DNA of 64,000 bases from Argyresthia goedartella (Eukaryota; Arthropoda; Insecta; Lepidoptera; Argyresthiidae). Shown here in pieces: positions 20,879 to 32,215 of the stretch. The stretch lies in the NCBI GenBank assembly GCA_949825045.1, contig OX463809.1, forward strand, positions 5,731,501-5,795,500, given 5' to 3'. The position numbers and the translations under genes are program-made. Positions within the stretch are counted from its first letter, which is position 1. Every line of letters begins with the position of its first letter. The notes under the pieces were generated by a model. That model was not told the origin of the DNA. It saw only the letters and a list, made by a program, of their open reading frames with translations, and ran no database searches.

Positions 20879-22660
20879 CGCCTGGCGGACAACACTGCTG
20901 CAACCAGGGTAATCGACTTGTGCACCTGGCGGGGGCTGGAATGAGAAATCAGGCAGTTACTGTATGGTTCGAATGTAACAGGTTGAGATTTGAGGAGGTC
21001 GTTGAAAATAGGGTACCACGGCTGGGTGGGCCATTGGGGTACGACCATAATTCCTTCTGCTTTATCTGCAATTATTTTTCTAAGAGTTTTAAGTATCATC
21101 GAGAAAAGAGGGAATGCGTAGAAATAAAACGATGTCCATGAGAAGGTAAACGCATCGACAGCGAAGGCGTCCGGGTCCCGGTGCCAAGCAACATAACTCG
21201 GGCATTTGTGATTTACACGACTTGCAAATAAGTCAATGTCCGGCACACCGAATGAACTCGTCATAGAATCAAAGGCCCAGTCGGCTAACTCCCACTCAAT
21301 ATCTGGGTGATTTTTCCTCGATTCGGCATCAGCAATAGTGTTTTCACTTGATTTTATGTATGATGCAAATATGTACAATTTTCTTTGCTCACACCATTGC
21401 CAGATCTGCTTAGTAATATGTGTGAGATGTGGGTATTGTACGCCCCCCATACGATTTATATAGGAAATTGCGGTTGTATTGTCCATGCGCATAAGTACTT
21501 GGCAATCGTATAGGTCGCGAGCGAACGTCTTTAAAGCAAGAAATGCGGCTAACAGTTAGAGGTAATTAATATGACGAGCTTGTACTGCGGCCGACCACTG
21601 TCCGCTTGCCCTTTGGCCCTCGCACATTTCTCCCCACCCCGTTGTTGAGGCGTCAGAGAATATCTCTTTCTGGTACACGTCGTTGGTAATCCGATGCACC
21701 GATTCATCAACAGCCCTTAGCCACTACTGCAGGTCGGATTGAAGGGAGTCAGGAATACTTATAGATTTATTATAGTCCTCGTCATCCCTTAGGTTTAAGT
21801 ATTTGTGTCGTTCCATTTCTTTAGTGTAAAGCCAGCCGTAAGCTACGGCTGGGCAACATGAGACTAGTAACCCAACAATGCGCGCAAATTTCCTCAATTT
21901 ACATCTTTTTAATTTAACGAATTGTTCTAATTCAGATTTTATTCGTAGCTTCTTTTCGTTAGGAAGGCTGAGCTGTAAATTGTGAGAATCGATAATAACT
22001 CCCAGAAATTTGCATGTGGTTGATGGGTTTCATGTACTTTTTTCCTCGTTTATTAGGAAGCCTAGGGAAGTTAGCAAGCTTTTTGTAACATAGACATTGG
22101 TCATACAATCCAGGTAGGTATTTCCAAACAATAACCAGTCGTCAAGGTACAAGGTCGAGATTAGGCCCGCGCTGCGCAGTAGTTTCACTATTGGTTTAGT
22201 TATTTTTGTAAATATGAACGGCGCCGTATTAAGACCGAATGGTAATACGTTGAATTCGAACAAACGACCATCAAAAACAAATCTTAGGTATTTGCGGGAT
22301 CGCCTATGTATGCTTACTAAGAAATATGCATTTTTGACCAGTTTTACAGCTGTGCGCAAATCTTCCAACTTAAAATGACTTGTTGTTATAAATTTATTGA
22401 GTTTTTTGAGATTGAGGATAAATCTCATCTTACCATTCGGCTTTGGTGTGAGAAAAGTAGTGGATATGAATTGCCCTTCGCACGAATCGCACTCTGATAT
22501 GGCGCCTATATTTAACAAATGGTCCACACACTCATTATAAAGTTTTTTTTCTAGATTTGTATGAACAGGTGGAGGGGGAACCAAACGTTGGATAACAGGA
22601 CTTGAGAACTTAATTTCGTAACCATTAATCCATTCGAGAATAGTGCGGTCATTTGTTATT
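20875..22660 (-). pseudogene. DIRS reverse transcriptase and RNase H
   Basis: One reading frame with three nonsense codons (22030-22032, 21724-21726 and 21556-21558). The RT part has QFISTTFLTPKPNGKMRFIL, LPFGLNTAPFIFTK and the catalytic YLDDWLLFG (about 22120-22150). RNase H follows with FSDASTTGWGEM and MRMDNTTAISYINRMGG, then IADAESR. The last part (VPDIDLFASRVNHKCPSYVA) is also typical of DIRS pol. It overlaps the recombinase start by a few bases in another frame. It would copy the element RNA; the stops inactivate it. Confidence 0.92.
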
Positions 22661-22679
22661 AATGACCATTGTTCACGAA

Positions 22680-24851
22680 ATTATGCTAATCTCCCTCCGT
22701 ACTTAACTGTACTCGTAGTATCTAGTAGTAGCGGCGCCTGTGTGGCTGCGGCGGCGGCGGCGGCAGCTGATGCCGCGACGGTCTCGACCAGTAGCCGGGC
22801 GGCGGCGGGAGATGCGGTGCGCGGTGCGCGGCAGGCTCGCGGCTCCTCGGGGGCGGGGGCGGCCCCGGCGGCCTGCGCGCCGGGGGAGGAGCTCTCCGGT
22901 TTAAAGGCTGCTTTGCTGCGGGGGTCTTGAGCGCTTGGACGAGCCCTTACTGCTGTAAGTGTCGGGTTTTAATTCGGATGCTGACTTGTTCAATTCTTTT
23001 GCAGACTTCAATATATCGCACAGCCCCTGCCCGAACAGGTGTGAGTCGATTTTTCGAAAGATGTTCACTCATATCTTTTTTGACAGAGAACATAATGAAA
23101 TTTCTTCTCGTTACCGAATCGCTATGTTGAATGTCGCACAATAAGCGACATGCGTCCATCAGCTTTTGCAAAATCTCGTTATTTTTATTTTTTGAACTCA
23201 GCTGGTTGTTGATAACTTCACTTAAGCATGAGATGGCACTGGCCATCTGCTTTTGTTTTGTCTCAATGCCCTTATCGCGCTTAGCGTTGGCATATGTAAA
23301 GAATTTTATTTGAGCATTGACCTTCGGTGCGTCAATGTAGGTACAATTGGCCGGTATGAGGTATTTTGCAATAAGGTCCTTCCTAGCATCCTTTTCCCGG
23401 CCCTCTGTAGCAACATGTTGAAAACGGGTGGCTAATTCTTTTCGTATTTCAGGTCCTTACTGAACTGTAGAAGATGGGTCATCAACTCATCACCGAGAAT
23501 TTCCAAAATCTCAGGGTCTAATTCAATAAGGGGGCTACCCCCCTGCTGTAGTTCATTGATAGACGCGCTTGGTCCCTGATCCGGGCCGCGCGGCGCTGCG
23601 CTTGGGCCGGCCTGTAATACATCGGGCACCGTGCCTGGTCCCGGTTGCGGCTCGTCAGTTGCTGAGCTTGGTCCCGGTTGCGGTTCGGCAGTCGGGGGGT
23701 TTGGACAAGAGGGTAGCTCGTTTGGGGGCTTGTCTACTTGGTTTTCAGAGCCCTCCGAATAGTCATCGTCGGAGACGTACATTGGTTCAGCGTCGGACGC
23801 GTTGTTTGGAAGTGTGACTGAAAGGTACCGAGAAAACCTAAGTACTTGAAGTAAGTAGATGCCTATTTTTGTAGGTATTGTTCTAATAAAGGATATTCTA
23901 TTTGCAGATTCTCAGAAGTAAGACTTGTATGCTAACGGTACTGTGTCGAGACAGCCCCAGCGGCTGCTCTGGTTACACACCGTAATGATAGCTCATAGCA
24001 TAGTACCATAGAACATGAGTGAGATGTGAGTAATTTAAAGGTTTTTACAAGATTTTATTACTATTTTACAAGAATCGGTAATAATGACCTTTATGAGCAC
24101 TTGATAACAACAGTTATCTTCAGAGATTTAGTTAGGTACAGTCCCCAATGGAAAGCACGCCAACTGTTTTTTAAATGCGGTGAAATGACCCCAATGGTTA
24201 TCTCGAGCATTTCTTCGTAGGAATGCTTACGGAGCCACCTTATATAGATCAAATAGGTATTTAAACAAACAGAGAAGTTAAATACCTTGGTCATCATCAT
24301 TTCGTCGGAAATATCGGGATCGCGAAGTAGGGGATTTTTCCCGCCTGTACGTCTAGTACGGGTTTGCAAAATACGTAAACGTTGATAGAAATCGTAAGCA
24401 CGCCAAACTATTAGTTTCCAACTGAATTGGTAGTATGAGTTATATTTTTTGATTATAGTTCACACGATATTGTTTATGGTAAAACTCGATTGTGCGAACT
24501 TCACTCTACATACTTTATCTCTTTCTAGCACGTGTAAAAAGAAAGGGCAAACACTCCTGTCATTTTGACGTTTTGATTTTCGTTAGACGTTGTCAATGTC
24601 AAGTGTCAACTCTCACAAACTGCCAATTTATACGAAACAAAAATGTCTCGCACGAGCGTATCTCAATTCGAAGTAATTGTAGATTTTATGGAAAGGTAAG
24701 TACCTACCTACCTACTTATTATGTTTACGATAACTTTAGGTAAAATTGTAGGAATAAATTAACTGCGCTGTTTTCGTTCCAGTTTTTTAAGTTTTCGTCG
24801 ATACTTGTCGATTTCGTCGTCGTAACTTCGCGAACGTCTACGTTTCGGCAT
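22680..24851 (-). pseudogene. DIRS gag, split and frameshifted
   Basis: The start (ATG at 24851) gives MPKRRRSRSYDDEIDKYRRK plus a few residues, then TAA at 24759. The frame resumes only near 23820, after about 940 bases that look foreign or intronic, with an acidic and Pro-rich segment (EPQPGPSS repeats, 23600-23700; then LDPEILEILGDE). A helical segment follows (SEVINNQLSSKNKNNEILQK, 23160-23230). After another frameshift near 23045 it continues as DSHLFGQGLCDILKSA and ends in a GC-rich, Ala/Pro-rich tail (22700-22900). The MPKR start and the DSHLFG block are recalled from other insect DIRS gag proteins. Confidence 0.75.
23820..24758. other. Sequence interrupting DIRS gag, nature unknown
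   Basis: No coding domain. It could be an inserted non-autonomous element or an intron; I found no matching inverted ends or consensus splice pair. Confidence 0.4.
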
Positions 24852-24916
24852 TTTTACACTTTTTCACTTTTTAAAACGTTGATCGTGGAAAGTGACTTGA
24901 GCGGCGGAGCACTAAA

Positions 24917-25110
24917 ACGCGTATGAAGCGCGAGATCGATGGGCGCTGCCGGCTAGGCAAAATATCTATCTACCTCACAAAAAAAAAAAAAACTGAAAGT
25001 AACAAAATATATTCTCAACTAAAGTGCAGAGCGGTGCACAATACGTGTTACAACATGTGTATCATAAATATTCTCCTTACTAATCCTGAAGGACGAGGTG
25101 CGAGCATAAT
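24917..25110 (-). repeat. DIRS 5' terminal repeat
   Basis: Inverted partner of 19215-19415, with a poly-A/T run (24979-24993) at the matching place. Its outer end GAGCATAAT (25102-25110) equals one side of the internal junction, so the element starts at about 25110. Confidence 0.9.
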
Positions 25111-25350
25111 GTCAAAACCAGTGGCGGATCTAGGATCTCGACGAGGGGGGGGTCCAAAAATTCTCTGCCTAACCATAACCTCATTTTCTAACATAACCTA
25201 ACATAACCTCATTTTCTAATTCTCTCATTACATCCCGCATAAAACTATGATAATGTCCCTTGTGTGTACATACGTTTTAATCCAGAACATCCTCTTCACG
25301 ACAGAGTATATAATTTTTTTTTACATATATGTGCATACATATATATACAT

Positions 25351-25382
25351 ACGGCGCATATATCTATAGATATATGCGCCGT
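25351..25382. repeat. Perfect 32-bp palindrome
   Basis: ACGGCGCATATATCTA followed directly by its exact reverse complement, with no loop. It lies in the 5' non-coding part of the hAT element. Confidence 0.97.
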
Positions 25383-25722
25383 AATTGAAGGTATAAACAA
25401 TCAAAGCATATATTTATTATGCGTTGTAGTCACAAAAACGTAAAATCACGAATATGAAAATATGCACATTCAAGAAATGTCGTATTCTGTATTCTACATA
25501 TCTCACGTGTTCGACATTTTAAATAGCGCGCCAACAATACTGCGATGCCAGCGCCGCGGCGTGAGATTTTCCCCGAACTTTTACTGTAACAAAATGCATC
25601 TGTCATTCAGTCATTTTGTCGTGATCTGTCGTGATTTGTGATCAACTGTGTCAGTATTTTGAGGAGATACGAAAGGTTGGAGAATTTTATCGGTCTCATT
25701 CCGTTTGAGTCGAGCTAAGAAC

Positions 25723-26742
25723 ATGAAGAGAAATTTATTCGCTTATTTCACTCGTCTCGATCCCGGATCTGAACCAGAGAAGAAAAAAAAGGAAGAATCG
25801 GTAAGTTAAAAAATGCGGGTATTTGTATAGTTTGGCTGCCCCGGCCCAAAAGGAGAAAAAAAAATGAAAAAAGGGTGTATTTCAAAGGGGAAGGACGTCC
25901 CGATGCGATTTTTGTTGAAATTGAGAGTTTGTTCAAATGAATAATTATTAAAAATGTGTTGAAAAGTTGGTACCTTGGACTTGTTAATATCCGGTAAATC
26001 CATGTTTTCTCACATGAAAAAAGTGGCCGGGGATGAAGTTAGTTGCTTAAAATAAGTTCGGACTTGACGCGGAATTGGACAAACAATGAGAATTGTTTCA
26101 AAAAATGATTTTCGAAAAACGCATAAGTGAGGTTATGTTGTAGCTGTCAATTGGTGTTGATTGTGGTTGACTGATCCTCGCGGTGACCGTGTTGTGCTGT
26201 GGTGATGGTGGGTGGCGTGTTAACAGACGAGATAAGTTGTTTTTGCGTGCGCGTCGTCATTTCCTTTCAATATGGTGGACAATTGATGTGCGGTAAATAC
26301 CGCAATATAGAGGGAGTACTTTTCCAGCGCCGAAGTGAGAGAGAAAAGGGGAAATACTTGCTTTAGCTCGAAACGTAACCTGTAATATTGTTGTTGTTTA
26401 CATTTGTTTGAAAATCGCTGACAATAACAATATCAAACAACAATATCACCTATCGAATGCTAAATATTCAATTTTTACGTTATTTTTTAGGTCATCAATG
26501 AAAAATGCTTCAAAAACGTGAACACGATCTTACGAGTATTGGCAGTGTTACCTGTAACAACAGCAACTCCAGAACGATCATTTTCGACCCTGAGAAGAAT
26601 AAAAAACTATCTTAGAAGTACAATGGGACGGGAGCGCCTGAATGGACTCGCTTCTTTGAGTATCCATCCACAAATTGGACTCACAGAAGACGAAATTCTG
26701 CAAGAATTCTTCAAAAAACCGCGGAATTTCAAAAACGATTAA
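25723..26742 (+). pseudogene. hAT transposase remnant: start exon and dimerisation domain
   Basis: Exon 25723-25800 starts MKRNLFAYFTRLDPGSEPEK and ends exactly at a consensus donor (GTAAGT, phase 0). After about 690 non-coding bases, an acceptor (TTTTTTAG, to 26490) opens exon 26491-26742. This encodes the hAT C-terminal dimerisation domain: ILRVLAVLPVTTATPERSFS, then LRRIKNYLRSTMGRERLNGL, ending in TAA. Joined, they give 109 aa in frame. The BED-finger and catalytic regions present in full transposases are absent. The product could bind other subunits but not cut DNA. Confidence 0.85.
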
Positions 26743-27026
26743 GATTTTTACCAGTTTTCGCACTATCGCTAATATGATGTAGTAAACTGAATTTAATAAT
26801 AATATCATGTATGACAAAATACGAGAAATCATTCATTTGCATATTACAATCTTTTTTGAATTTACGAATCGTAAAATATAATATGCAAATTTTTGGCGAC
26901 AGAATATCAGGATTTAAAATTCAGGTCCAATCGGGCCCGGACCCTCCTGGGGGGGGTCCGGACCCGAGGACCCCCCCGTGGATCCGCCACTGGTCAAAAC
27001 TATATCTGCTTTAAACATATGTGCAG

Positions 27027-27992
27027 TAAAGTACGGTCGCATGAATTAAGAATTTTGCACATTGACTCCTAGCTACTTGTATCTTTCGCTCGCGCGTAAT
27101 TGATATCGTCTTCATGCTCACAAACTGTGCGAGCGCCACTCCAATATAATTTATAATTATTAATTTTCAGACAAAGCACGGATGTGGCTACATCTAGGCT
27201 AGTATATTTAAGTTACTTTCATAGTGTGATGTCCTATGGTATCTTGTTGTGGGGGAAAGCAGCGGATATTCAAACTATTTTTATTTTACAGAAAAGAGCT
27301 ATTCGAGCAATTTATAGTTTAAAACGAACAGACTCCTTAAGAGAGCTTTTTAAAGAAAATGACTAACTGAAGCTAGTCAATTTATTTTCGAAAATATAAT
27401 GTATGTACGCAAGAACCTTACAACATTTACCAAACTTAGCGATAGCTGCAATGTTAACCTAAGAAATAATCACAGACTATGTGCGCCCCGATTGAGACTC
27501 GCGAAGGTTAGCAATTCTTTCAAGGGTCAGTGCATTCTCTACTATAATAAGATACCTCTGGAGATTTTGAAATTGCCATTTGAGCAATTTAAAAAGCATG
27601 TTAAAGCGACTTTGTCGAAAAAGGGATATCACAATGTTCGAGATTACTTAAATGACAGGACTATATGGGGTTAATCTAGCTCAACACAGACCTTGCTGTT
27701 AATTAAATTGCCTGCTTATTAAATTAAAAAAATCATAATTGTATTAGTTAAGCACAACCGTTTTTTAAAAGAGATCTAAAAATCAATCTGAGGTAGTTTC
27801 TACGCCCTTCTTCTCCCACAGTGGTCCAATGTAGATAAGAGGCAAAAAATGACGTTTGCTAAGTATATGTAAATATCTACAGTAATAAAGTACTTTGACT
27901 TTGACTTTGATTTTGACTTTACACGTGAGCGAGAGAGACCAGTAGCTAGGGGTAGATGTACGAAATTCCTTCTGCTCGGCGACCGTACTTTA
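27027..27992. mobile_element. MITE with inverted ends, split by a LINE fragment
   Basis: TAAAGTACGGTCGC at 27027 and GACCGTACTTTA ending at 27992 are inverted. The match continues inward through CCTAGCTACT and its complement (about 70 bp with gaps). TA may be the target duplication. The right end resembles the end of the snap-back MITE at 59450-59653. The LINE at 27165-27920 lies inside. Confidence 0.75.
27165..27920 (+). pseudogene. 5'-truncated CR1-like LINE, same family as 29025-32880
   Basis: Two pieces in different frames (to 27365 and 27399-27674) encode LVYLSYFHSVMSYGILLWG, IFILQKRAIRAIY, then VSNSFKGQCILYYNKIPLEI and a C-terminus ending YLNDRTIWG. They align block by block with the C-terminal part of the 29270-32089 ORF. 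The 3' end is a (TTTGAC)n-type tail near 27895-27920 after AATAAAG. Truncation and a frameshift make it dead. Confidence 0.92.
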
Positions 27993-28739
27993 GTAGAGAA
28001 TTTAGGATGTGATTCGGCTACTGTCGGATAAAATCAGAACAATTCGTGTTACAGAAAAATTGTGGTAAATTATAATATTTTTTAAATTAAAAGTGCTGTT
28101 GACTTCATCAGCAGAAGTAATACAATGGTGTTTCTGACTCGTTCTCACCAAATTAAAGAAATACATATAAGACACTTTCCAAAGATAAAACGATGACTGA
28201 AATTAATTTTATCTCACAAAGAAAACAAAGATAATCCACATACCATTTTTTAATGAAAAAATGGTTTAAGAAAGCTGAGAAGAGTACGGGTGAACTATTA
28301 ATTAATAATTTTATTCAGCTGACGATCTCCCATAGATAGATAGTAAGTTGCACAGGTATTTAAAATTTTGAACTATTTGAAAAATAACATAAAAAATATT
28401 GTGGTCTAAAGGAAAAAAAAAATCAAAATTTTATTTTCCAGGCTATTATTGTGGAAATGTGTTGATTTTAGTATGACAATGCGCTACGGCAGACAATTTA
28501 GTAAAAGTGAGAGGTAATGGAAGGCGAATGAATGATGCGGATTGATTGTTCCTCGTAATTCCCTAGAGCATTGAAATGTGTGAACGACCTTCACATTTCA
28601 ATGAGCTGTAGCAGTAGTTACGTACGAGCTTATATTTTTTTTGACATATAAGTAATGTCTAAAAATATAACTGATGAAATAGATAGTAATCAAAATGTAA
28701 GCTGCACAAAACCAAACGTTTAAGAGAGCTGCAAAAGTG
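27993..28739. other. Non-coding AT-rich stretch
   Basis: No gene or repeat structure recognised. Confidence 0.4.
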
Positions 28740-28990
28740 ACATAAGCTCTCAGTATAATTTAAAACTAATGACATTTAATATTCGTAGCATTAACAGAAA
28801 CTTTGATGATGTTATTTATCATTGCACTGAAATGAATGGATATTAATATGGACTTCATGGTATTTAACCAAATGTCATTTGAACAGTAATTCTGTTATAA
28901 GGCAAATAGAGAGTTACGTCAATTTAACTCCACCAAATACATAAATAAAGCTGGTAAAATAAAAATTGGCCCAAGGTTATCGGGACCTTT
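28740..28990 (+). pseudogene. LINE endonuclease start, small fragment
   Basis: The frame at about 28765-28840 encodes LKLMTFNIRSINRNFDDVIY. This is the N-terminus of a LINE apurinic-type endonuclease (the N-I-R-S-I-N strand with the first catalytic Asn). Stops follow soon after and the rest is degenerate. Confidence 0.65.
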
Positions 28991-29269
28991 CGCACACTCT
29001 CAATATGCAACGTTGACGATGAACGTTCAAATCAAATCAAATCAAATCAAAAATCATTTATTTCCATAGGATGTTGTTACATCACTTAGATCCGTCATTA
29101 CATTTTTTTGGGTGAGTTCACTAACACAATGGCGGAATCTGTGGAGAAGAGCTCACCGAAGAAACTCCACAGTCGTCGCATCTTTTGCGTTTCCTTTTTT
29201 AAATAAAATATTGTCAAATTACAAAATGAATGCTAATTATATATCGAAACAGCCTGTTACTCAAACAAT

Positions 29270-32215
29270 CTATTCCCATGGACATCTGTCCTCTAAGTAA
29301 TCAGATATCCTGTAGTAACCTTTTTTATACAATTTCTGTTTTATTATTATTTTAAACTTGTCTAAAGGTAAGTTTTTAATATCAGTAGGGACCTTATTGT
29401 AATAGCGTATACAATTGCCTTTAAAAGAATTACTAATTTTATGTAGTCGGCTTACATAAGCAACCAACTTGTCTTTATTTCTAGTATTAAAATTGTGTAT
29501 ATCACTGTACTTCTGAAAATTAGTTATATTTCTTTTTACATACACAAGATTGTCATAGATATATTGAGACACAAATGTCAGAATATTGATTTCTTTAAAC
29601 TTTTCCCTCAGTGACACTCTAGGCCCTAATCTATAAATTGCAAGAACAGCCCGTTTCTGCAGAATAAATATACTATTAGCATTCGCAGCGTGACCCCACA
29701 ATAAAATACCATAGGTCATTAGACTATGAAAGTAACTAAAGTAGACTAGTCTAGCGGTGTCTACGTCGGTAAGAGCTCTAATTTTTTTAACTGCGAACGC
29801 TGCCGAACTCAGTCTGTTCGACAATTTATTTATATGAGGATCCCATTGTAGTTTGGCGTCTAAAGTAATGCCCAAAAAGACAGTCGACTGCACAAGGTCC
29901 AATCTCTGTCCTTTTATAAATATGTCTGTAGTTACCGGGTTCACATTGGGTAACACGAATTTAATACATTTAGTTTTCTTTTCATTAAGTAATAAATTGT
30001 TAACAGTAAACCAGTTCACTATACCAGAGATAGCATTGTTTACCTCGTCATAATTTGATTGCTGTCTTTTAACTTTAAATATCAAAGAAGTATCATCGGC
30101 AAACAATACTAACCCATGTTTTGCTTTAACAAGGTAAGGTAAATCATTAATATATACTAAAAACAAGAAAGGACCAAGAATTGAACCTTGCGGTACGCCC
30201 ATACTTATTGAAGACCCAGGTGATCTTTTCCCATTAACATCGACTATCTGAACCCTATCTGTTAGATATGACTCCAGAAGGCCAAGTGCCTGATCTTTTA
30301 CACCATAATGGCGTAACTTCCTGACAAGAGTGTCATGATGGACGGAATCAAAAGCCTTGGATAGATCGCAGAAGACACCTATTGCATCCATTGCGTCTTC
30401 CCAGTTATCAAAAATATTTTCGATTAGTTCAACACCAGCATCGGCTGTTGAACGACCCTTTGTGAAACCAAACTGAGCAATATGAATTAAATTATTGAGA
30501 TAAAAATGACTTTGCAATTGATTAAGTATGAGTTTTTCAAATATTTTGCTAAGCGTTGGTAGTATCGATATGGGTCTAAAATTGGTGGGGTCTGATGTAC
30601 TACCAGCTTTGAATAAAGGTATAACTTTACTTAGTTTCATCAAGTCAGGAAACACACCATTATCTTTACATTGATTGAATATACAACAAAGGTGAGGTGC
30701 AATACAATATACAATGGAACTAATAATTTTTACTGATAGACCATGGGCGTCAGCTGTCTTTTTCATTTCCAGGGATTTAAACGCTTTTACAATGTCTTCA
30801 TTATTTACGTGCCTAAATTTAAAATCTGTTTTACATTCCTCAAAGTTTTGTTTAAGTATAGATTCAGCAGCAGCGGGAGAAGAATTTAAAGACTTGGTTG
30901 TTGAAACTGGAATGTCCGTAAATAAATTTTCGAAAGCTTTTGCTACTTCTAGGTCTGTACTTAGCAATTGATTATCTATCTTAAGCATGAAGTTATTATG
31001 TGTAGCTTTGGTCTTTCCAGTCTCTCTATTTACAATTTTCCAAGTCGTTTTCATTACATTGCTACTAGATTCAATATTGTTTTTAATGAAATTGGATTTA
31101 GCTACGGCACAAACGCGTTTAAATATTTTTGAATAACTACGAAGATAATCTAGAAAGGCCGTATTTTTGTTATATGATTTCTCTTCATAGAGTTCATATA
31201 ATCTTCGTCTGCTCCTATGAATTCCAACTGTCGCCCAATCACTAAACAAAGCTTTGTTATTAACTTTTATAGTTTTTGATTTAAATACCGTATCATATTC
31301 ATTTTTGACAAGGTTAAATACTGAGTTGTACAACAAATTTGGATCGTCACTGTATGGTCTTTCCCATAGTTTATCTAAAATATTATTCCTGTAGTGTTCA
31401 AGCCGAGTGTCACTAACGGGCACACATGTAATATCCTCTTTTTGGTCCTTTTTTATTTTAATATTGAATATACCTATCTGACCAGAGTGATCAGAGGTTA
31501 ATTTATTGATGACCGATTTGAAAATGGGCGTAATGTTAGTAAATATATTGTCAATGCAGGTAGCAGATGTTGCAGTAATTCTAGTAGGCTCCAAAAACAG
31601 ATAGTTCATGTTGTGACATAAAAATAAAGATTTTAATCTAGTACAAATATTATTATCCTCTAACAGATTAACATTAAAATCACCACAAATTATAAAAAAA
31701 TTGTTTTTATCGCTGATTTTAATCAACACTTCATCCATTTTCTTTTCGAATAAATCAAAGGATGAATCTGGTGGCCTGTATACGCTCATTACAATAAGTT
31801 GTTCAAGTTCAATACAGGCTATTTCCATGGTACGCTCAACAGACAGGCTCACTATGTCAACTCGTTCCTTATATTTAAAACTATTATTTACAAGTATTAA
31901 GGAGCCACCGCGATCAGCTGTTTTTCTGTTGAACGAACTAGCAACGTGGTGGTTATTAAAGTTGAACATGAACTGATAACTCTTTAAAAAGTGCTCTGTT
32001 ATACATAAAATATCAATATTATTACAGTTCATGAATAACTCAATTTCCAGTTCTTTACTTAACATGCCCTGTATATTTTGATGAACCACGTTTAAAATAT
32101 TCTTACTTTTACATTTTTCATTACTAGTAACTTGATTTAATGGGCAAGATGAAGGTATATTTATACAAATATTAATATTACTGCCAGAGTTACTCTCTGT
32201 TGTCCTATGGGTTAA
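29270..32215 (-). CDS. LINE ORF2: endonuclease and reverse transcriptase
   Basis: It nicks the target DNA and copies LINE RNA there. The frame is open for about 980 codons with no stop. The endonuclease is at the N-terminus (VVHQNIQGMLSKELEIEL; ILCITEHFL; VYRPPDSSFDLFEKKMDEV; CGDFNVNLLE; LTSDHSGQIGIF, which includes the catalytic SDH). RT lies in the middle: FRPISILPTLSKIFEKLIL, FTKGRSTADAGVELIENIFD, VFCDLSKAFDSVHH, SMGVPQGSILGPFLFLVYIN and the active site FADDTSLIF. The C-terminal block ends KKGYYRISDYLEDRCPWE. No ATG is seen near the start (the first triplet of the 939-codon frame at 32089 is GTG); the frame continues upstream and overlaps ORF1, so reinitiation or frameshifting may be used. 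Confidence 0.9.
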   Translation of the reverse strand, partial: LTHRTTESNSGSNINICINIPSSCPLNQVTSNEKCKSKNILNVVHQNIQGMLSKELEIELFMNCNNIDILCITEHFLKSYQFMFNFNNHHVASSFNRKTADRGGSLILVNNSFKYKERVDIVSLSVERTMEIACIELEQLIVMSVYRPPDSSFDLFEKKMDEVLIKISDKNNFFIICGDFNVNLLEDNNICTRLKSLFLCHNMNYLFLEPTRITATSATCIDNIFTNITPIFKSVINKLTSDHSGQIGIFNIKIKKDQKEDITCVPVSDTRLEHYRNNILDKLWERPYSDDPNLLYNSVFNLVKNEYDTVFKSKTIKVNNKALFSDWATVGIHRSRRRLYELYEEKSYNKNTAFLDYLRSYSKIFKRVCAVAKSNFIKNNIESSSNVMKTTWKIVNRETGKTKATHNNFMLKIDNQLLSTDLEVAKAFENLFTDIPVSTTKSLNSSPAAAESILKQNFEECKTDFKFRHVNNEDIVKAFKSLEMKKTADAHGLSVKIISSIVYCIAPHLCCIFNQCKDNGVFPDLMKLSKVIPLFKAGSTSDPTNFRPISILPTLSKIFEKLILNQLQSHFYLNNLIHIAQFGFTKGRSTADAGVELIENIFDNWEDAMDAIGVFCDLSKAFDSVHHDTLVRKLRHYGVKDQALGLLESYLTDRVQIVDVNGKRSPGSSISMGVPQGSILGPFLFLVYINDLPYLVKAKHGLVLFADDTSLIFKVKRQQSNYDEVNNAISGIVNWFTVNNLLLNEKKTKCIKFVLPNVNPVTTDIFIKGQRLDLVQSTVFLGITLDAKLQWDPHINKLSNRLSSAAFAVKKIRALTDVDTARLVYFSYFHSLMTYGILLWGHAANANSIFILQKRAVLAIYRLGPRVSLREKFKEINILTFVSQYIYDNLVYVKRNITNFQKYSDIHNFNTRNKDKLVAYVSRLHKISNSFKGNCIRYYNKVPTDIKNLPLDKFKIIIKQKLYKKGYYRISDYLEDRCPWE

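Larger units (their letters stand above)
19186..25110 (-). mobile_element. DIRS-like tyrosine-recombinase retrotransposon, about 5.9 kb
   Basis: Read on the minus strand, the order is terminal repeat, gag, RT-RNase H, tyrosine recombinase, internal complementary region, inverted terminal repeat. The terminal repeats (about 24917-25110 and 19215-19415) are inverted copies of each other and share TGCCTAGCCGGCAGCGCCCA and CACCGCTCTGCACTTTAG. The internal region (19505-19645) joins the reverse complements of the two outer ends. This layout, without LTRs and target duplication, is diagnostic of DIRS. Stops in pol, a disrupted recombinase and extra sequence in gag make this copy defective. Confidence 0.93.
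25119..26992 (+). mobile_element. Deletion-derived hAT transposon with 8-bp target duplication
   Basis: Inverted ends CAGTGGCGGATC (25119) and GATCCGCCACTG (ending 26992) are flanked by perfect 8-bp duplications GTCAAAAC (25111-25118 and 26993-27000), as in the hAT superfamily. Inside, only the first coding exon and the C-terminal dimerisation exon of the transposase remain; the catalytic core is gone. The element abuts the DIRS end at 25110. An element with the same end sequence lies at 48673-50048. Confidence 0.95.

Noticed and set aside
22643..22930. Ala-rich plus-strand frame
   Set aside because: Shadow of the GC-rich DIRS gag tail on the opposite strand.
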